In this document: positions 16,225 through 24,476 of the stretch, piece after piece
Numbering within the stretch: the stretch's first letter is position 1
Layout: every line of letters begins with the position of its first letter
NCBI GenBank assembly: GCA_022360055.1
Contig: JAKSDO010000069.1
Span: 1 to 64,000 of the forward strand
Length of the DNA: 64,000 bases
Direction: 5' to 3'
Origin: Cytophagales bacterium
GTDB lineage: Bacteria > Bacteroidota > Bacteroidia > Cytophagales > Cyclobacteriaceae
Translations under genes and position numbers: made by a program
Notes under the pieces: model-generated
The model's database searches: none
Told to the model about the DNA's origin: nothing
The model's input: only the letters and a program-made list of their open reading frames with translations

Positions 16225-18000
16225 ATGAAATTTAACCAAATCCTGCTGAATTTTTTAATCTGGAGAATCAAGCACATTAAAAACCGCAACTTCACCATGA
16301 TTCTCAGCGCCGTCATCGGGGCTGTAGCCGGATTAGCAGCTGTTTTATTAAAAGAAACAGTGCATCTGATACAGCATTTTTTACTTAAAGGAGAACACGC
16401 CGAGGTTAATAATTACCTGATATATTTTTACCCGCTGATCGGAATCATGATTACCGTCATGATCACAAGGTATTATTGGAAAGAAAAATTGGGGCATGGG
16501 ATCACGGATATTTTGTTTGCAATTTCTCAAAAGTCCAGTATTCTGGCTCGAGGTAAAATGTACTCAAGAATGATTACGAGTGCAATAACTGTTGGATTTG
16601 GAGGTTCTGTCGGACTGGAGGCTCCGATTGTTGTCACAGGAACGGCAATAGGATCTAACATTGCCAGGCTTATGCATCTGGACTACAAAAACAGGACCCT
16701 GCTGATCGGATGTGGAGCCGCCGGCGCCATTGCCGGTATCTTTAATTCACCAATCACCGGAGTGATCTTTAGCAGCGAGGTGATTCTGGCCGGATTGGGA
16801 TTTGCCACATTTATTCCATTATTGATTGCGGCCGTTTGCGGGTCGTTGGTTTCGCTCGCTTTGCTCGGTGACGATGTTCTTTTCTCATTTGTTCTCAAAG
16901 ATCCTTTTATTGCAACTGATACGCCATTTTTTATATTGTTGGGCATCCTTTGCGGCTTGATCTCTGTTTATTTCACGCGCCTTACATATTATGTCGAACA
17001 GAAAATTACAAAAATTAAGAATTATGCTTTCCGCGGACTGGTTGGCGGATTGCTTTTAGCGCTTATCATCTTCTTCTTTCCACCGATTTATGGGGAAGGA
17101 TACAATACAATTAAGCTACTGCTAAATTCCCATGAATCCGATATTATCTTTCAGTCCTTCTTCTCGCTGGATTATGGAAATCCCATCGTGTTTGTTTTAT
17201 TCATGCTTGGGATCGTCTTTTTCAAACCAATTGCTTCATCGTTAACTATTGAATCGGGCGGAAGTGGCGGTATCTTTGCTCCATCTCTGTTTTTGGGCGG
17301 AGTTGTCGGATTTTTATTTGCATTCAGCATCAATTACCTTTTTCCGGCAAAAATTAGTCTAAGCAATTTTACACTTGTCGGCATGTGCGGTGTAATGAGC
17401 GGAGTATTACATGCGCCATTGACAGCCATTTTCCTTATTGCCGAAATTACCGGAGGATATACGCTATTTGTCCCGCTGATGCTGGTTTCCGCTATATCTT
17501 TTAGTACAATTTCTTATTTTGAGAAATACTCCATTTACACGAAACATCTTATTGAAAGAGGAGATTATATACCTCACGATAAGGACAAGCAGTTACTCAG
17601 CGGTATAAAAATAAAAAAGGTCATTGAAAAAGATCTTATCACAGTAAAACCGTATCAGAAATTAAGCGACCTCGTCAAGGCCGTCCGGATGTCCAAAAGA
17701 AATATATTCCCGGTGGTTGACGACGAGGATCGACTCGTCGGAATTATCACGCTTGACGACATACGGGACATTATGTTTGACGAGCTGGCAAGAGAAGAAA
17801 CGATCATCAGCTCCATAATGCGCGATCCACCTGCTTTTGTCTCGTCGCAAGACTCTATGCAATCTGTCATGAATACCTTTGAAATTACGGGCGCCTGGAA
17901 TCTTCCGGTAATCAATGAAGGCAAGTATGCGGGCTTTGTTTCTAAGTCGAGGATTTTCAATACCTACCGTTCAAAACTCAAAAAAGATAGGGCGGAATAA
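16225..18000 (+). CDS. ClC family chloride channel/antiporter with two CBS domains
   Basis: A 591-residue membrane protein from ATG 16225; the upstream extension to 16165 overlaps the promoter region. The ClC core occupies residues ~25-425. Selectivity motifs are GGSVGLEAP (about 126-134), where Glu132 is the gating glutamate in the position of GREGP, then GIFNSPITGVIF and GSGGIFAPSLFLGG. Two CBS domains follow (roughly 455-580; DLITVKPYQKLSDLVKAVR, FPVVDDEDRLVGIITLDDIR). The protein moves Cl- across the inner membrane, and the CBS pair probably senses adenine nucleotides. TATTTTTG at 16213-16220 matches the Bacteroidetes -7 element but is so close that the mRNA would be nearly leaderless. 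Confidence 0.9.
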   Translation: MKFNQILLNFLIWRIKHIKNRNFTMILSAVIGAVAGLAAVLLKETVHLIQHFLLKGEHAEVNNYLIYFYPLIGIMITVMITRYYWKEKLGHGITDILFAISQKSSILARGKMYSRMITSAITVGFGGSVGLEAPIVVTGTAIGSNIARLMHLDYKNRTLLIGCGAAGAIAGIFNSPITGVIFSSEVILAGLGFATFIPLLIAAVCGSLVSLALLGDDVLFSFVLKDPFIATDTPFFILLGILCGLISVYFTRLTYYVEQKITKIKNYAFRGLVGGLLLALIIFFFPPIYGEGYNTIKLLLNSHESDIIFQSFFSLDYGNPIVFVLFMLGIVFFKPIASSLTIESGGSGGIFAPSLFLGGVVGFLFAFSINYLFPAKISLSNFTLVGMCGVMSGVLHAPLTAIFLIAEITGGYTLFVPLMLVSAISFSTISYFEKYSIYTKHLIERGDYIPHDKDKQLLSGIKIKKVIEKDLITVKPYQKLSDLVKAVRMSKRNIFPVVDDEDRLVGIITLDDIRDIMFDELAREETIISSIMRDPPAFVSSQDSMQSVMNTFEITGAWNLPVINEGKYAGFVSKSRIFNTYRSKLKKDRAE

Positions 18001-18117
18001 CAGACAACTGTTATGCCTATGTTAAGTTGAGCCGTTCGCTTATAATTCCTTCTTGAGATTTGTTAAAAATTTTGCCTAAAATGTTTGCTTTTTTTTAACT
18101 AAGTTAAAATGAGCATT

Positions 18118-18282
18118 TTATCCACAATCACCTGAAAATCATATATATTCATAACCAACTATTTATCAGACACTTACGGGTAAAAACATAATATCTGTGG
18201 ATAACTTTTGTAATCTGTGGATAACTTTCATTCGGAATAATTGGATAAAACAAATTTTAATTTCCAAACTATTTTACCCACA
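18118..18282. other. cluster of DnaA boxes, candidate replication origin
   Basis: The gene-free interval 18001-18447 is strongly AT-rich. It holds three perfect 9-mer DnaA boxes (TTATCCACA): 18118-18126 on the plus strand, and 18196-18204 and 18216-18224 on the minus strand, the latter two in a 20-bp tandem repeat. A fourth site, 18274-18282 (TTACCCACA), has one mismatch. AT-rich stretches around 18140-18165 and 18300-18370 could be the unwinding element. Three perfect boxes in 107 bp are very unlikely by chance. dnaA itself is not adjacent, which is not unusual for Bacteroidota origins. Confidence 0.6.
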
Positions 18283-18447
18283 TTTTTTAGTCCAGGTATC
18301 TTATCAAATTTGAAACTATAGGGGTTCAGTTTTATACAATTTTTAATAATGTTATTCCAATATTGCCAAATTTTAATGTTGAAAAATCCCGGGCGACTTA
18401 AGTAAAATTTCAACCCTTTTATTTTTCACAAAATAATAATAAATTCC

Positions 18448-19002
18448 ATGTCTCTTTCTTCCGGAAAAACCAATATGACAAAGGGACTGGTTGTTGTATA
18501 CAAAGTCGGGTATCGATTTCGGTGGACGCTTGCCGTGATTCTATTTTCTTATTCTTTTGATTCCTCCGGTCAGCAAATAGAAGTAATTAAGGCCGATCAG
18601 CTTTTTCATATGATCGATCAGTGTCCGGAAAAAAACAAGTTACATGTCTACAACTTTTGGGCAACCTGGTGTGCGCCCTGTGTTCGCGAAATTCCGCATT
18701 TTGAATCATTAAACAATTCGGATCGTAATGTAAACGTCACTTTAATAAGCATTGATGATGTAGATTTGTTGGAGAAAAAAGTTATTCCCTTTGTAAAAAG
18801 AAAAGAAATAAAATCAAACGTAGTACTGCTCGATGAAACCGATTTCAATGAAATAATAGACAAAATTGACAAAAGTTGGTCCGGCGCAATTCCCGCTTCG
18901 CTCATTGTCGATTGTCGAAGTGGCAAACGTTTATTTTATGAAAAAGAATTTAAAGCGGGGGAATTGGAAAAAGCTATCGAAATGATAATTAATCATCCAT
19001 AA
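18448..19002 (+). CDS. TlpA-like thiol-disulfide oxidoreductase
   Basis: A 184-residue thioredoxin-fold protein with an N-terminal membrane anchor or signal (TLAVILFSYSFDSSGQQ, ~28-44). The redox site is NFWATWCAPCVREIPHFE (~69-86), with Cys75 and Cys78 by position. The cis-Pro comes later in SGAIPASLIVD. It most likely reduces or exchanges disulfides in the periplasm, as in cytochrome c maturation or oxidative-stress repair. ATG 18475 is a possible alternative start. It is followed 16 bp later by another thioredoxin-fold gene, so they form a pair. Confidence 0.85.
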   Translation: MSLSSGKTNMTKGLVVVYKVGYRFRWTLAVILFSYSFDSSGQQIEVIKADQLFHMIDQCPEKNKLHVYNFWATWCAPCVREIPHFESLNNSDRNVNVTLISIDDVDLLEKKVIPFVKRKEIKSNVVLLDETDFNEIIDKIDKSWSGAIPASLIVDCRSGKRLFYEKEFKAGELEKAIEMIINHP

Positions 19003-19018
19003 CTTAAAATACACTACC

Positions 19019-19603
19019 ATGATACTAAGAGCTATTTTATTAACCGTATTTGGAATCGCATTCATAATTTCCGGAATGACGGTTCCTCAAGGATTAAATG
19101 TCGGGGATCGTGCAACGGATTTCTCACTAGCCAATATTGACGGGAAAATGATTTCTTTGGATTCGTATCCTAATTCCAAAGGATACATTGTAATTTTTAC
19201 ATGCAACAATTGTCCTTACGCAAAAGCCTATCAAAGGAGAATAGCGGAGTTGCACAATGCCTATGCACAAAAGGGTTTTCCGGTTATAGCCATTAATACA
19301 AGTGATTCAAAAGAAGCCATAGTCAAAAGAGCAAAAGAGCAAAACTATCCATATGACTATTTGCATGATGAAACTCAGGAAGTTTCAAAAGCTTATGGCG
19401 CACTCAAAACGCCGCATGTCTATATCCTGAAAAAAGACAGAACTGTAGCTTATATTGGCGCTATCGATAACAACTATAAAGATGCTGATGCCGCGGATAA
19501 AAAATACGTTAGGGATGCGGTTGAATCGCTCCTTGCCAATAAAGAGATAAAAATTACATCTACGAAAGCAATCGGTTGTACCATCAAGTGGAAATCGAGC
19601 TAG
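19019..19603 (+). CDS. thioredoxin family (AhpC/redoxin-like) exported protein
   Basis: A 194-residue protein with an N-terminal signal (MILRAILLTVFGIAFIISGM). The mature fold starts LNVGDRATDFSLANIDGKMI and has the site FTCNNCPYAKAY (CxxCP, about residues 60-71), as in the redoxin family, then VIAINTSDSKEA and the cis-Pro region LKTPHVYILKK. The CNNCP site differs from WCxxC thioredoxins and is typical of secreted redoxins that are widespread in Bacteroidota and planctomycetes. It is co-oriented with the TlpA-like gene 16 bp upstream; together they would handle periplasmic thiol redox. Confidence 0.82.
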   Translation: MILRAILLTVFGIAFIISGMTVPQGLNVGDRATDFSLANIDGKMISLDSYPNSKGYIVIFTCNNCPYAKAYQRRIAELHNAYAQKGFPVIAINTSDSKEAIVKRAKEQNYPYDYLHDETQEVSKAYGALKTPHVYILKKDRTVAYIGAIDNNYKDADAADKKYVRDAVESLLANKEIKITSTKAIGCTIKWKSS

Positions 19604-20189
19604 TGTCCGTGGAGCGAGGTGTTTCGGTGAAGTCCAGGTAACTTTCGTACCTGGACGGATGGCTTGTCCGCAGTACGGATACTCGAGTCTGGAAATCAAA
19701 CTTTAAAACAGATAACACGACGTGGATTGCAGGATTTGTATTTTAAACGTATTCGGTGTTCCGCTGTAAATCAGGATGTTCGAAAGCTCACCTGGCTGCT
19801 ACTGCTGTCGTTCTCCGATCCGTTTGGTTATCAGTGGTTTAACAGAGACAAAAAAGCGCTTTGTCCTTAGAAACACAGAACAATAAATTGAAAAACCCTT
19901 AATCTCGATCAAATTACAATTTGATCCTGCGCTTCTAAATTCTGGGATTTGTCGTCTGCGGGAATTGGCAAATCATGGCCGGACCCAGACACGAGAACCG
20001 CTACCGGTATGCCGACCTGCCGCACGAAGCAAGGATGAAGAGCAGCACGGCGATGGCATGAATTATTAGGGTTTGCCCCAAGGTACTTCTTATGATCAAG
20101 TTCAATCAATTTTTAGCAGAGATGAGAAAAAAGCTCCTTTATCTATAAAATTTTAGTATTATTAGACAGAAAAAAACTATAGATAATTG
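19604..20189. other. 586-bp intergenic region with hairpin and GC-rich patch
   Basis: No intact gene. At 19632-19656 there is a perfect 9-bp stem (GTCCAGGTA and complement) with a 7-nt loop, 28 bp after the redoxin stop; it lacks a T-run. The stretch about 19950-20070 is clearly more GC-rich than the flanks and can be read in several frames for 20-60 codons (for example minus strand 19909-20109) without a recognisable domain. It may be a remnant of foreign or decayed sequence. Confidence 0.5.
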
Positions 20190-21221
20190 ATGCTTTTCCA
20201 CTTGCGCAGACTTATCCTAGCTTTTGCCTCTATGACCTTTTCCATTCTGATTGGAATCATTGGTTATATGATAATCGAAGAATACAGTGTGCTTGACGCA
20301 TTTTACATGACGATTGTCACTATTTCTACTGTCGGCTTCAGAGAAGTTCAGCCGCTCTCGGAAAATGGAAAGCTATTTACAAGTTTCTATATTATTTCCA
20401 ATCTCATATTTTTTGCCTTTTTAGTCTCTACGGTAGCAAAGTATTTATTCGAAGGTGAGTTAAACAAAATCTATAATATAATTATGAAAGGTCGGGAAGT
20501 AAGCAAACTAAGGGGGCATATTATTGTATGTGGTTACGGTAGAAATGGCCGAAGAGCTGCTCATGAACTTAAAAACAGCCGTAAAAAATTCTTGATCATC
20601 GAAAAGGATGATCATGTTTTGGAGCGCTTTCCGGATGCTGGTAAAACGTATAATTTTTTTATAGGCGACGCTACCCAGGATGAGGTCCTTATTGACGCCG
20701 GAATTCGGCGTGCGACGACAATCATTACGACCCTCCCCAGCGATTCTGAAAATGTATTTATCACATTGACTGCACGTACCATGAATCCCGAAATAAAAAT
20801 AATCTCAAGAGCTTCAGACGAAAAGGTAGAAAAAAAACTTCTGCGTGCCGGCGCAAACCACGTCGTCATGCCAGATGCTTTGGGTGGTTATCATATGGCA
20901 CATATTGTCACCAAACCTTTTATTGTAGAGTTTGTAGAAATGCTTAGCGGCTTTGGCTCGTCCGAATACATGCTGGACGAAGTAAATTATTTACACGTAA
21001 GGCAGGAGTTCCGAGGTAAGACCCTATCCGAATTAGACATTCGAAGAACAACCGGGGCTACGGTTTTTGGATTTAAAGATGCGCAGAAAGGGATAATTTT
21101 TAATCCCGATCCCAAGACAAAATTTTCAGAAAATGATATATTGATTCTGCTGGGAAATGAAAACTCTCTTCGGGAATTCAAGAAAAAATATACCAGGCAT
21201 TTAAAACTGGCACAAAATTAG
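20190..21221 (+). CDS. potassium channel with RCK (TrkA) domains
   Basis: A 343-residue protein starting at ATG 20190 (one codon after a TTG). Two transmembrane helices enclose a pore helix and filter TISTVGFREV (about residues 45-54): TVGF stands for the usual TVGYG, with Arg where Gly normally follows. Then comes the RCK N-domain from ~108 (GHIIVCGYGRNGRRAA, a Rossmann GxGxxG) and the RCK C-domain (~255-335, LRVRQ-like strand then TTGATVFGFKDAQKG). Such channels conduct K+ and are gated by ligands on the cytoplasmic RCK ring. Its stop overlaps the stop of the convergent next gene by three bases. Confidence 0.88.
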   Translation: MLFHLRRLILAFASMTFSILIGIIGYMIIEEYSVLDAFYMTIVTISTVGFREVQPLSENGKLFTSFYIISNLIFFAFLVSTVAKYLFEGELNKIYNIIMKGREVSKLRGHIIVCGYGRNGRRAAHELKNSRKKFLIIEKDDHVLERFPDAGKTYNFFIGDATQDEVLIDAGIRRATTIITTLPSDSENVFITLTARTMNPEIKIISRASDEKVEKKLLRAGANHVVMPDALGGYHMAHIVTKPFIVEFVEMLSGFGSSEYMLDEVNYLHVRQEFRGKTLSELDIRRTTGATVFGFKDAQKGIIFNPDPKTKFSENDILILLGNENSLREFKKKYTRHLKLAQN

Positions 21222-21640
21222 CCTTTTACTTTTTGCCTTTGATGCTTGCGACGAATGGCGTCGGCCTTCATCGCATTATAAATAGCAATCGAAGGTAAAT
21301 ACGCTTCGCTACCGGCGATCAAAGCGCTATCCTCTAATTTCTTTTCCAGATTCTTTAAGGGAACTAAAATCTTTTGAATCGACTTGATAAGTTCTACATC
21401 CTTTTTTACTTCTTCAATTTCGATATCTTCCGGAACCAACTCGGGATGTGTCTCGGCTTCTTTAAGGTTTTCCACTACAAATTCAATCGTATTTTTGCTC
21501 ATCTTTGGCAGTGCGATTGCTTCCTCCTTGGAGAGTGAAACCAATTCTGGCAACTTGTCATTGATAAAATTTATTGCGCTTAATACTTCACTTAGATCCT
21601 TTTCTGGAATTGATGTTGAAATTAAATTAGTGTAGTTCAT
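21218..21640 (-). CDS. hypothetical helical cytosolic protein
   Basis: A 140-residue acidic, highly helical protein from the ATG at 21640; ten upstream codons are open but less likely. No signal peptide or membrane segment. Segments such as EIEEVKKDVELIKSIQKILV and PLKNLEKKLEDSALIAGSEA suggest a coiled coil, and the tail (ADAIRRKHQRQKVKG) is very basic. No family is recognised, though small helical proteins of this type recur in Bacteroidota. It is convergent with the K+ channel and upstream of nothing on its strand, so it appears monocistronic. Confidence 0.6.
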   Translation of the reverse strand: MNYTNLISTSIPEKDLSEVLSAINFINDKLPELVSLSKEEAIALPKMSKNTIEFVVENLKEAETHPELVPEDIEIEEVKKDVELIKSIQKILVPLKNLEKKLEDSALIAGSEAYLPSIAIYNAMKADAIRRKHQRQKVKG

Positions 21641-21763
21641 GACCGGTGTTTTTTTAGTTGTTATCTGCATTCTGAAAAAAGGGTAAACAATGTAACAATT
21701 ACCTCAAAAATATAACAGCCTAAACCGGAATAAAGTTGCACTAAATTTGAATTATGCAATTAA

Positions 21764-22651
21764 TTATTTTCTATTTGCAATAAATACGCCGACAATTATC
21801 ACGACCATACTAAAATAGTGACCTATTAATAGTTTCTCTCCGTCAACCAAACCCCATATTACCGCAACGATTGGAATCAGGTAAGTTACGGAGCTGGAAA
21901 ATAAAGGAGTCGTCATCTTGATGAGCTGATTAAATAGCATTAATGCAAGACTGGTTCCGATGATACCCAAAACGGACAGGTACACCAGGGCAAGCATGGC
22001 GTCATTATCGCAAACGATTCGTTTATTGAAATCCGTAAGGGCAAATAAATAAAATCCGGCCAGTGGCCCCATCATGAAAATGGATATGCTGGAAATGGCA
22101 ACCGGATTCAGGCCGGATAAATTAAACTTCAAAATATTTACATTTATGCCATATAAAATGGTAGCTGCCACTACAAACAGCGCAAAAAAATTATATTTAT
22201 GTTCGGCATCTGAGCTATAAAACATCAATAGAATCGTACCGGCGACTGCCAAAAGCAAACCGGCGATAATTAATATTGAAATTCTTTGTTTATAGAATAC
22301 AATTCCGATAATCAGTACAAATACCGGAGTGAGTGAATTAACCATACCCGTAACTGCGCTATCAATTTGTGTTTGGGCAACGGAAAATAAAAACGCGGGT
22401 ATAAAACTTCCAATCAGCCCGGATAAAACGATTAAAGGCAAGTACTTTTTATCAAGTTTTTTTAACCATGAAATAGCAAAAGGCACCATAAACAACGATG
22501 CCGAAAATATTCGAATTGCCGCTACCTGGGGAGCAGAATAGACCATTAATCCCTTTTTGATTAGGATAAATGAACTCCCCCAAACTATTGTTAACAGGAT
22601 TAGCAACATCCATGATACCAAATTGGGTTGATGCGAGTGCCTGTGGCTCAT
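21764..22651 (-). CDS. EamA family (DMT superfamily) transporter
   Basis: A 295-residue inner-membrane protein with ten hydrophobic helices in two EamA repeats (about residues 12-145 and 158-293). The start of the first repeat, LLTIVWGSSFILIKKGL, is the usual EamA signature. Members export metabolites such as amino acids or purines; substrate cannot be predicted. Its start codon overlaps the stop of dusB by four bases (22648-22651), implying translational coupling with that tRNA-modification gene. Confidence 0.9.
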   Translation of the reverse strand: MSHRHSHQPNLVSWMLLILLTIVWGSSFILIKKGLMVYSAPQVAAIRIFSASLFMVPFAISWLKKLDKKYLPLIVLSGLIGSFIPAFLFSVAQTQIDSAVTGMVNSLTPVFVLIIGIVFYKQRISILIIAGLLLAVAGTILLMFYSSDAEHKYNFFALFVVAATILYGINVNILKFNLSGLNPVAISSISIFMMGPLAGFYLFALTDFNKRIVCDNDAMLALVYLSVLGIIGTSLALMLFNQLIKMTTPLFSSSVTYLIPIVAVIWGLVDGEKLLIGHYFSMVVIIVGVFIANRK

Positions 22652-23652
22652 CCGATTACAGGCGCTTGAGTATTGTATTTGGTTGGAATTTCATCAAGTA
22701 TATCAATCAGCTCATTGTAATCATCTGCAGTAACCAGTTTCATTCTTACCGGTTTAAAACCGGGAATCCCTTTAAAATAATTTGTGTAATGCCGGCGCAT
22801 TTCGAAAATCCCCAGACGCTCTCCTTTCCAATCTATGGAGAAATTCAAATGTTTCTTGATCGTTTTTACGCGTTCCTCCAGATCCGGTGCATCCGGGAGC
22901 TTTCCTGTTTTAAAATAATGCTTTATCTCATTAAAAATCCATGGATACCCGATGCTGGCTCTGCCAATCATAATACCGTCAACTTCATATTTATTCTTGA
23001 AATCCATTGCAATTTCGGGCGAAGAGACATCCCCGTTTCCAAAAATTGGGATTTCGATATCCGGATGGTTTTTTACCGCTTTGATAAAATCCCAGTTGGC
23101 GACACCTTTGTACATTTGCTGTCGTGTACGGCCATGAATCGTCAATGCTTTTATTCCGGCATCCTGCAATCGCAAAGCAACCTCCACAATTTTTATGGTG
23201 TTGGCATCCCAGCCCAACCTGGTTTTTACAGTTACCGGAAGCGCCACCTGATTCACGATCTCCCGGGTCATTTTTTCCATTTTTGGAATGTCAAGCAGAA
23301 TGCCAGCACCGGCTCCTTTGCACGCCACTTTTTTCACAGGACAGCCGTAGTTTATATCGATTAGCTCCGGTTGGGCAGCTTCCGCTTTAGCAGCGGCCTC
23401 CCGCATACTTTCAATTTTTTCCCCAAAAATCTGAATCCCAATAGGCCGTTCGCTGTCGTAGATATCCAGTTTTTGCAAACTCTTTGCCGCATCGCGAATG
23501 AGTCCTTCGGCACTTATAAATTCGGTATACATTAAATCAGCTCCGTTTTCCTTGCATACAGCGCGAAATGGCGGATCACTCACATCCTCCATTGGCGCCA
23601 GCAACAGTGGAAAACCTTCAACTTCTATATTTCCGATATTTATCAAATCCAA
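22648..23652 (-). CDS. dusB: tRNA-dihydrouridine synthase B
   Basis: FMN enzyme that reduces uridines in the tRNA D-loop. Landmarks: PLLLAPMEDVSDPPFR (FMN-binding start), INYGCPVKKVACKGAGAG with the catalytic Cys, VTVKTRLGW, LTIHGRTRQQMYKGVANW and FGNGDVSSPE, MIGRASIGYPWIF. Start choice needs care: the frame is open to a TTG ending at 23670, but that TTG is itself part of TATTTTTG (23668-23675, minus strand), a match to the Bacteroidetes -7 promoter box, so translation probably begins downstream. TTG at 23652 (giving a Met-Asp-Leu-Ile-Asn-Ile start) fits homologues, which begin a few residues before IGNIE. It is coupled to the EamA gene. Confidence 0.88.
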   Translation of the reverse strand: MDLINIGNIEVEGFPLLLAPMEDVSDPPFRAVCKENGADLMYTEFISAEGLIRDAAKSLQKLDIYDSERPIGIQIFGEKIESMREAAAKAEAAQPELIDINYGCPVKKVACKGAGAGILLDIPKMEKMTREIVNQVALPVTVKTRLGWDANTIKIVEVALRLQDAGIKALTIHGRTRQQMYKGVANWDFIKAVKNHPDIEIPIFGNGDVSSPEIAMDFKNKYEVDGIMIGRASIGYPWIFNEIKHYFKTGKLPDAPDLEERVKTIKKHLNFSIDWKGERLGIFEMRRHYTNYFKGIPGFKPVRMKLVTADDYNELIDILDEIPTKYNTQAPVIG

Positions 23653-23818
23653 AAGCTTTTCAAACCGCAAAAATACCAGCTTTTTTATAAGTGTGAAAAT
23701 CCAAGCTTCCCCGAAACAACAAGAACAAATAAAAATCGTTAAAAATCATGCATGCAACTCATGTAAAGCATTCAATTTTTTGTATATGTTTTGAACATTT
23801 AGGATTTTTGAATCTAAA

Positions 23819-24256
23819 ATGAAGCGCTTTGCGGCCATATCGCTCTTGTTGATCTTTATTGCAGGTCAGGTGAATTTGACTTGGGCGACACACTATTGTG
23901 GTAAATTTGCAGTGGAGCGTTTGGTATCTCTCGGCGTAAATAAGTCAAGTTGCTGTATGGAGGAAGAAAATTGCTGCGATGAAAACATTTGCTGCGATGA
24001 TAAAACAATTGATGCTGCCGTACCAACAATTATAAGCGAGGAATGCTGCAGCAATGACTACTTTTCTTCCAATACCGATGATTTTTTTATTAAATCCGAA
24101 TCTGGAAATAATGCTCAGATACTGTTTGTTGCCGCTTATGTTTCATCATTGCACAAGCATGTTGATCATCCGGATTTCAAACGCACTCAAACAAAAGAAT
24201 TCTCTTTTCTGATAGCACCAGATAAACAGGTGTTCTATCAGACCTTTCTTCTATGA
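23819..24256 (+). CDS. HYC_CC_PP-type cysteine-rich exported protein
   Basis: A 145-residue exported protein: signal MKRFAAISLLLIFIAGQVNL, then THYCGKFAVERLVSLG, which is the HYC motif, and a dense set of Cys pairs (SSCCMEEENCCDENICCDD, then EECCSND). Such proteins are found in Bacteroidota upstream of TonB receptors and HMA proteins and are thought to be linked to metal (copper-type) handling; direct function is unproven. Here exactly that arrangement follows: TonB receptor at 24477 and HMA protein at 26792. The eleven Cys residues could bind soft metals. Confidence 0.78.
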   Translation: MKRFAAISLLLIFIAGQVNLTWATHYCGKFAVERLVSLGVNKSSCCMEEENCCDENICCDDKTIDAAVPTIISEECCSNDYFSSNTDDFFIKSESGNNAQILFVAAYVSSLHKHVDHPDFKRTQTKEFSFLIAPDKQVFYQTFLL

Positions 24257-24476
24257 TTCGCTTTTACCCAGTGGCCAGGTCGTGTCAAGTATAAAAGACA
24301 CCTAATGTCGTAGCTGCTTACCGAAGGAAGAAATCTAACTTTTTGCATCAAAGAAAACAGATCTCTTACCCCTGCATATCTTGAATGGCGGGCCCGTGAT
24401 GAGATTAAACTTCCTACTTGAAGCAAGTTAGTGCCAGGCGGTAATTTTTAGAATTTATTAATCAGCAAACTTTTCA

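Noticed and set aside
19909-20109. 66-codon minus-strand frame
   Set aside because: GC-rich stretch open in more than one frame without domain.
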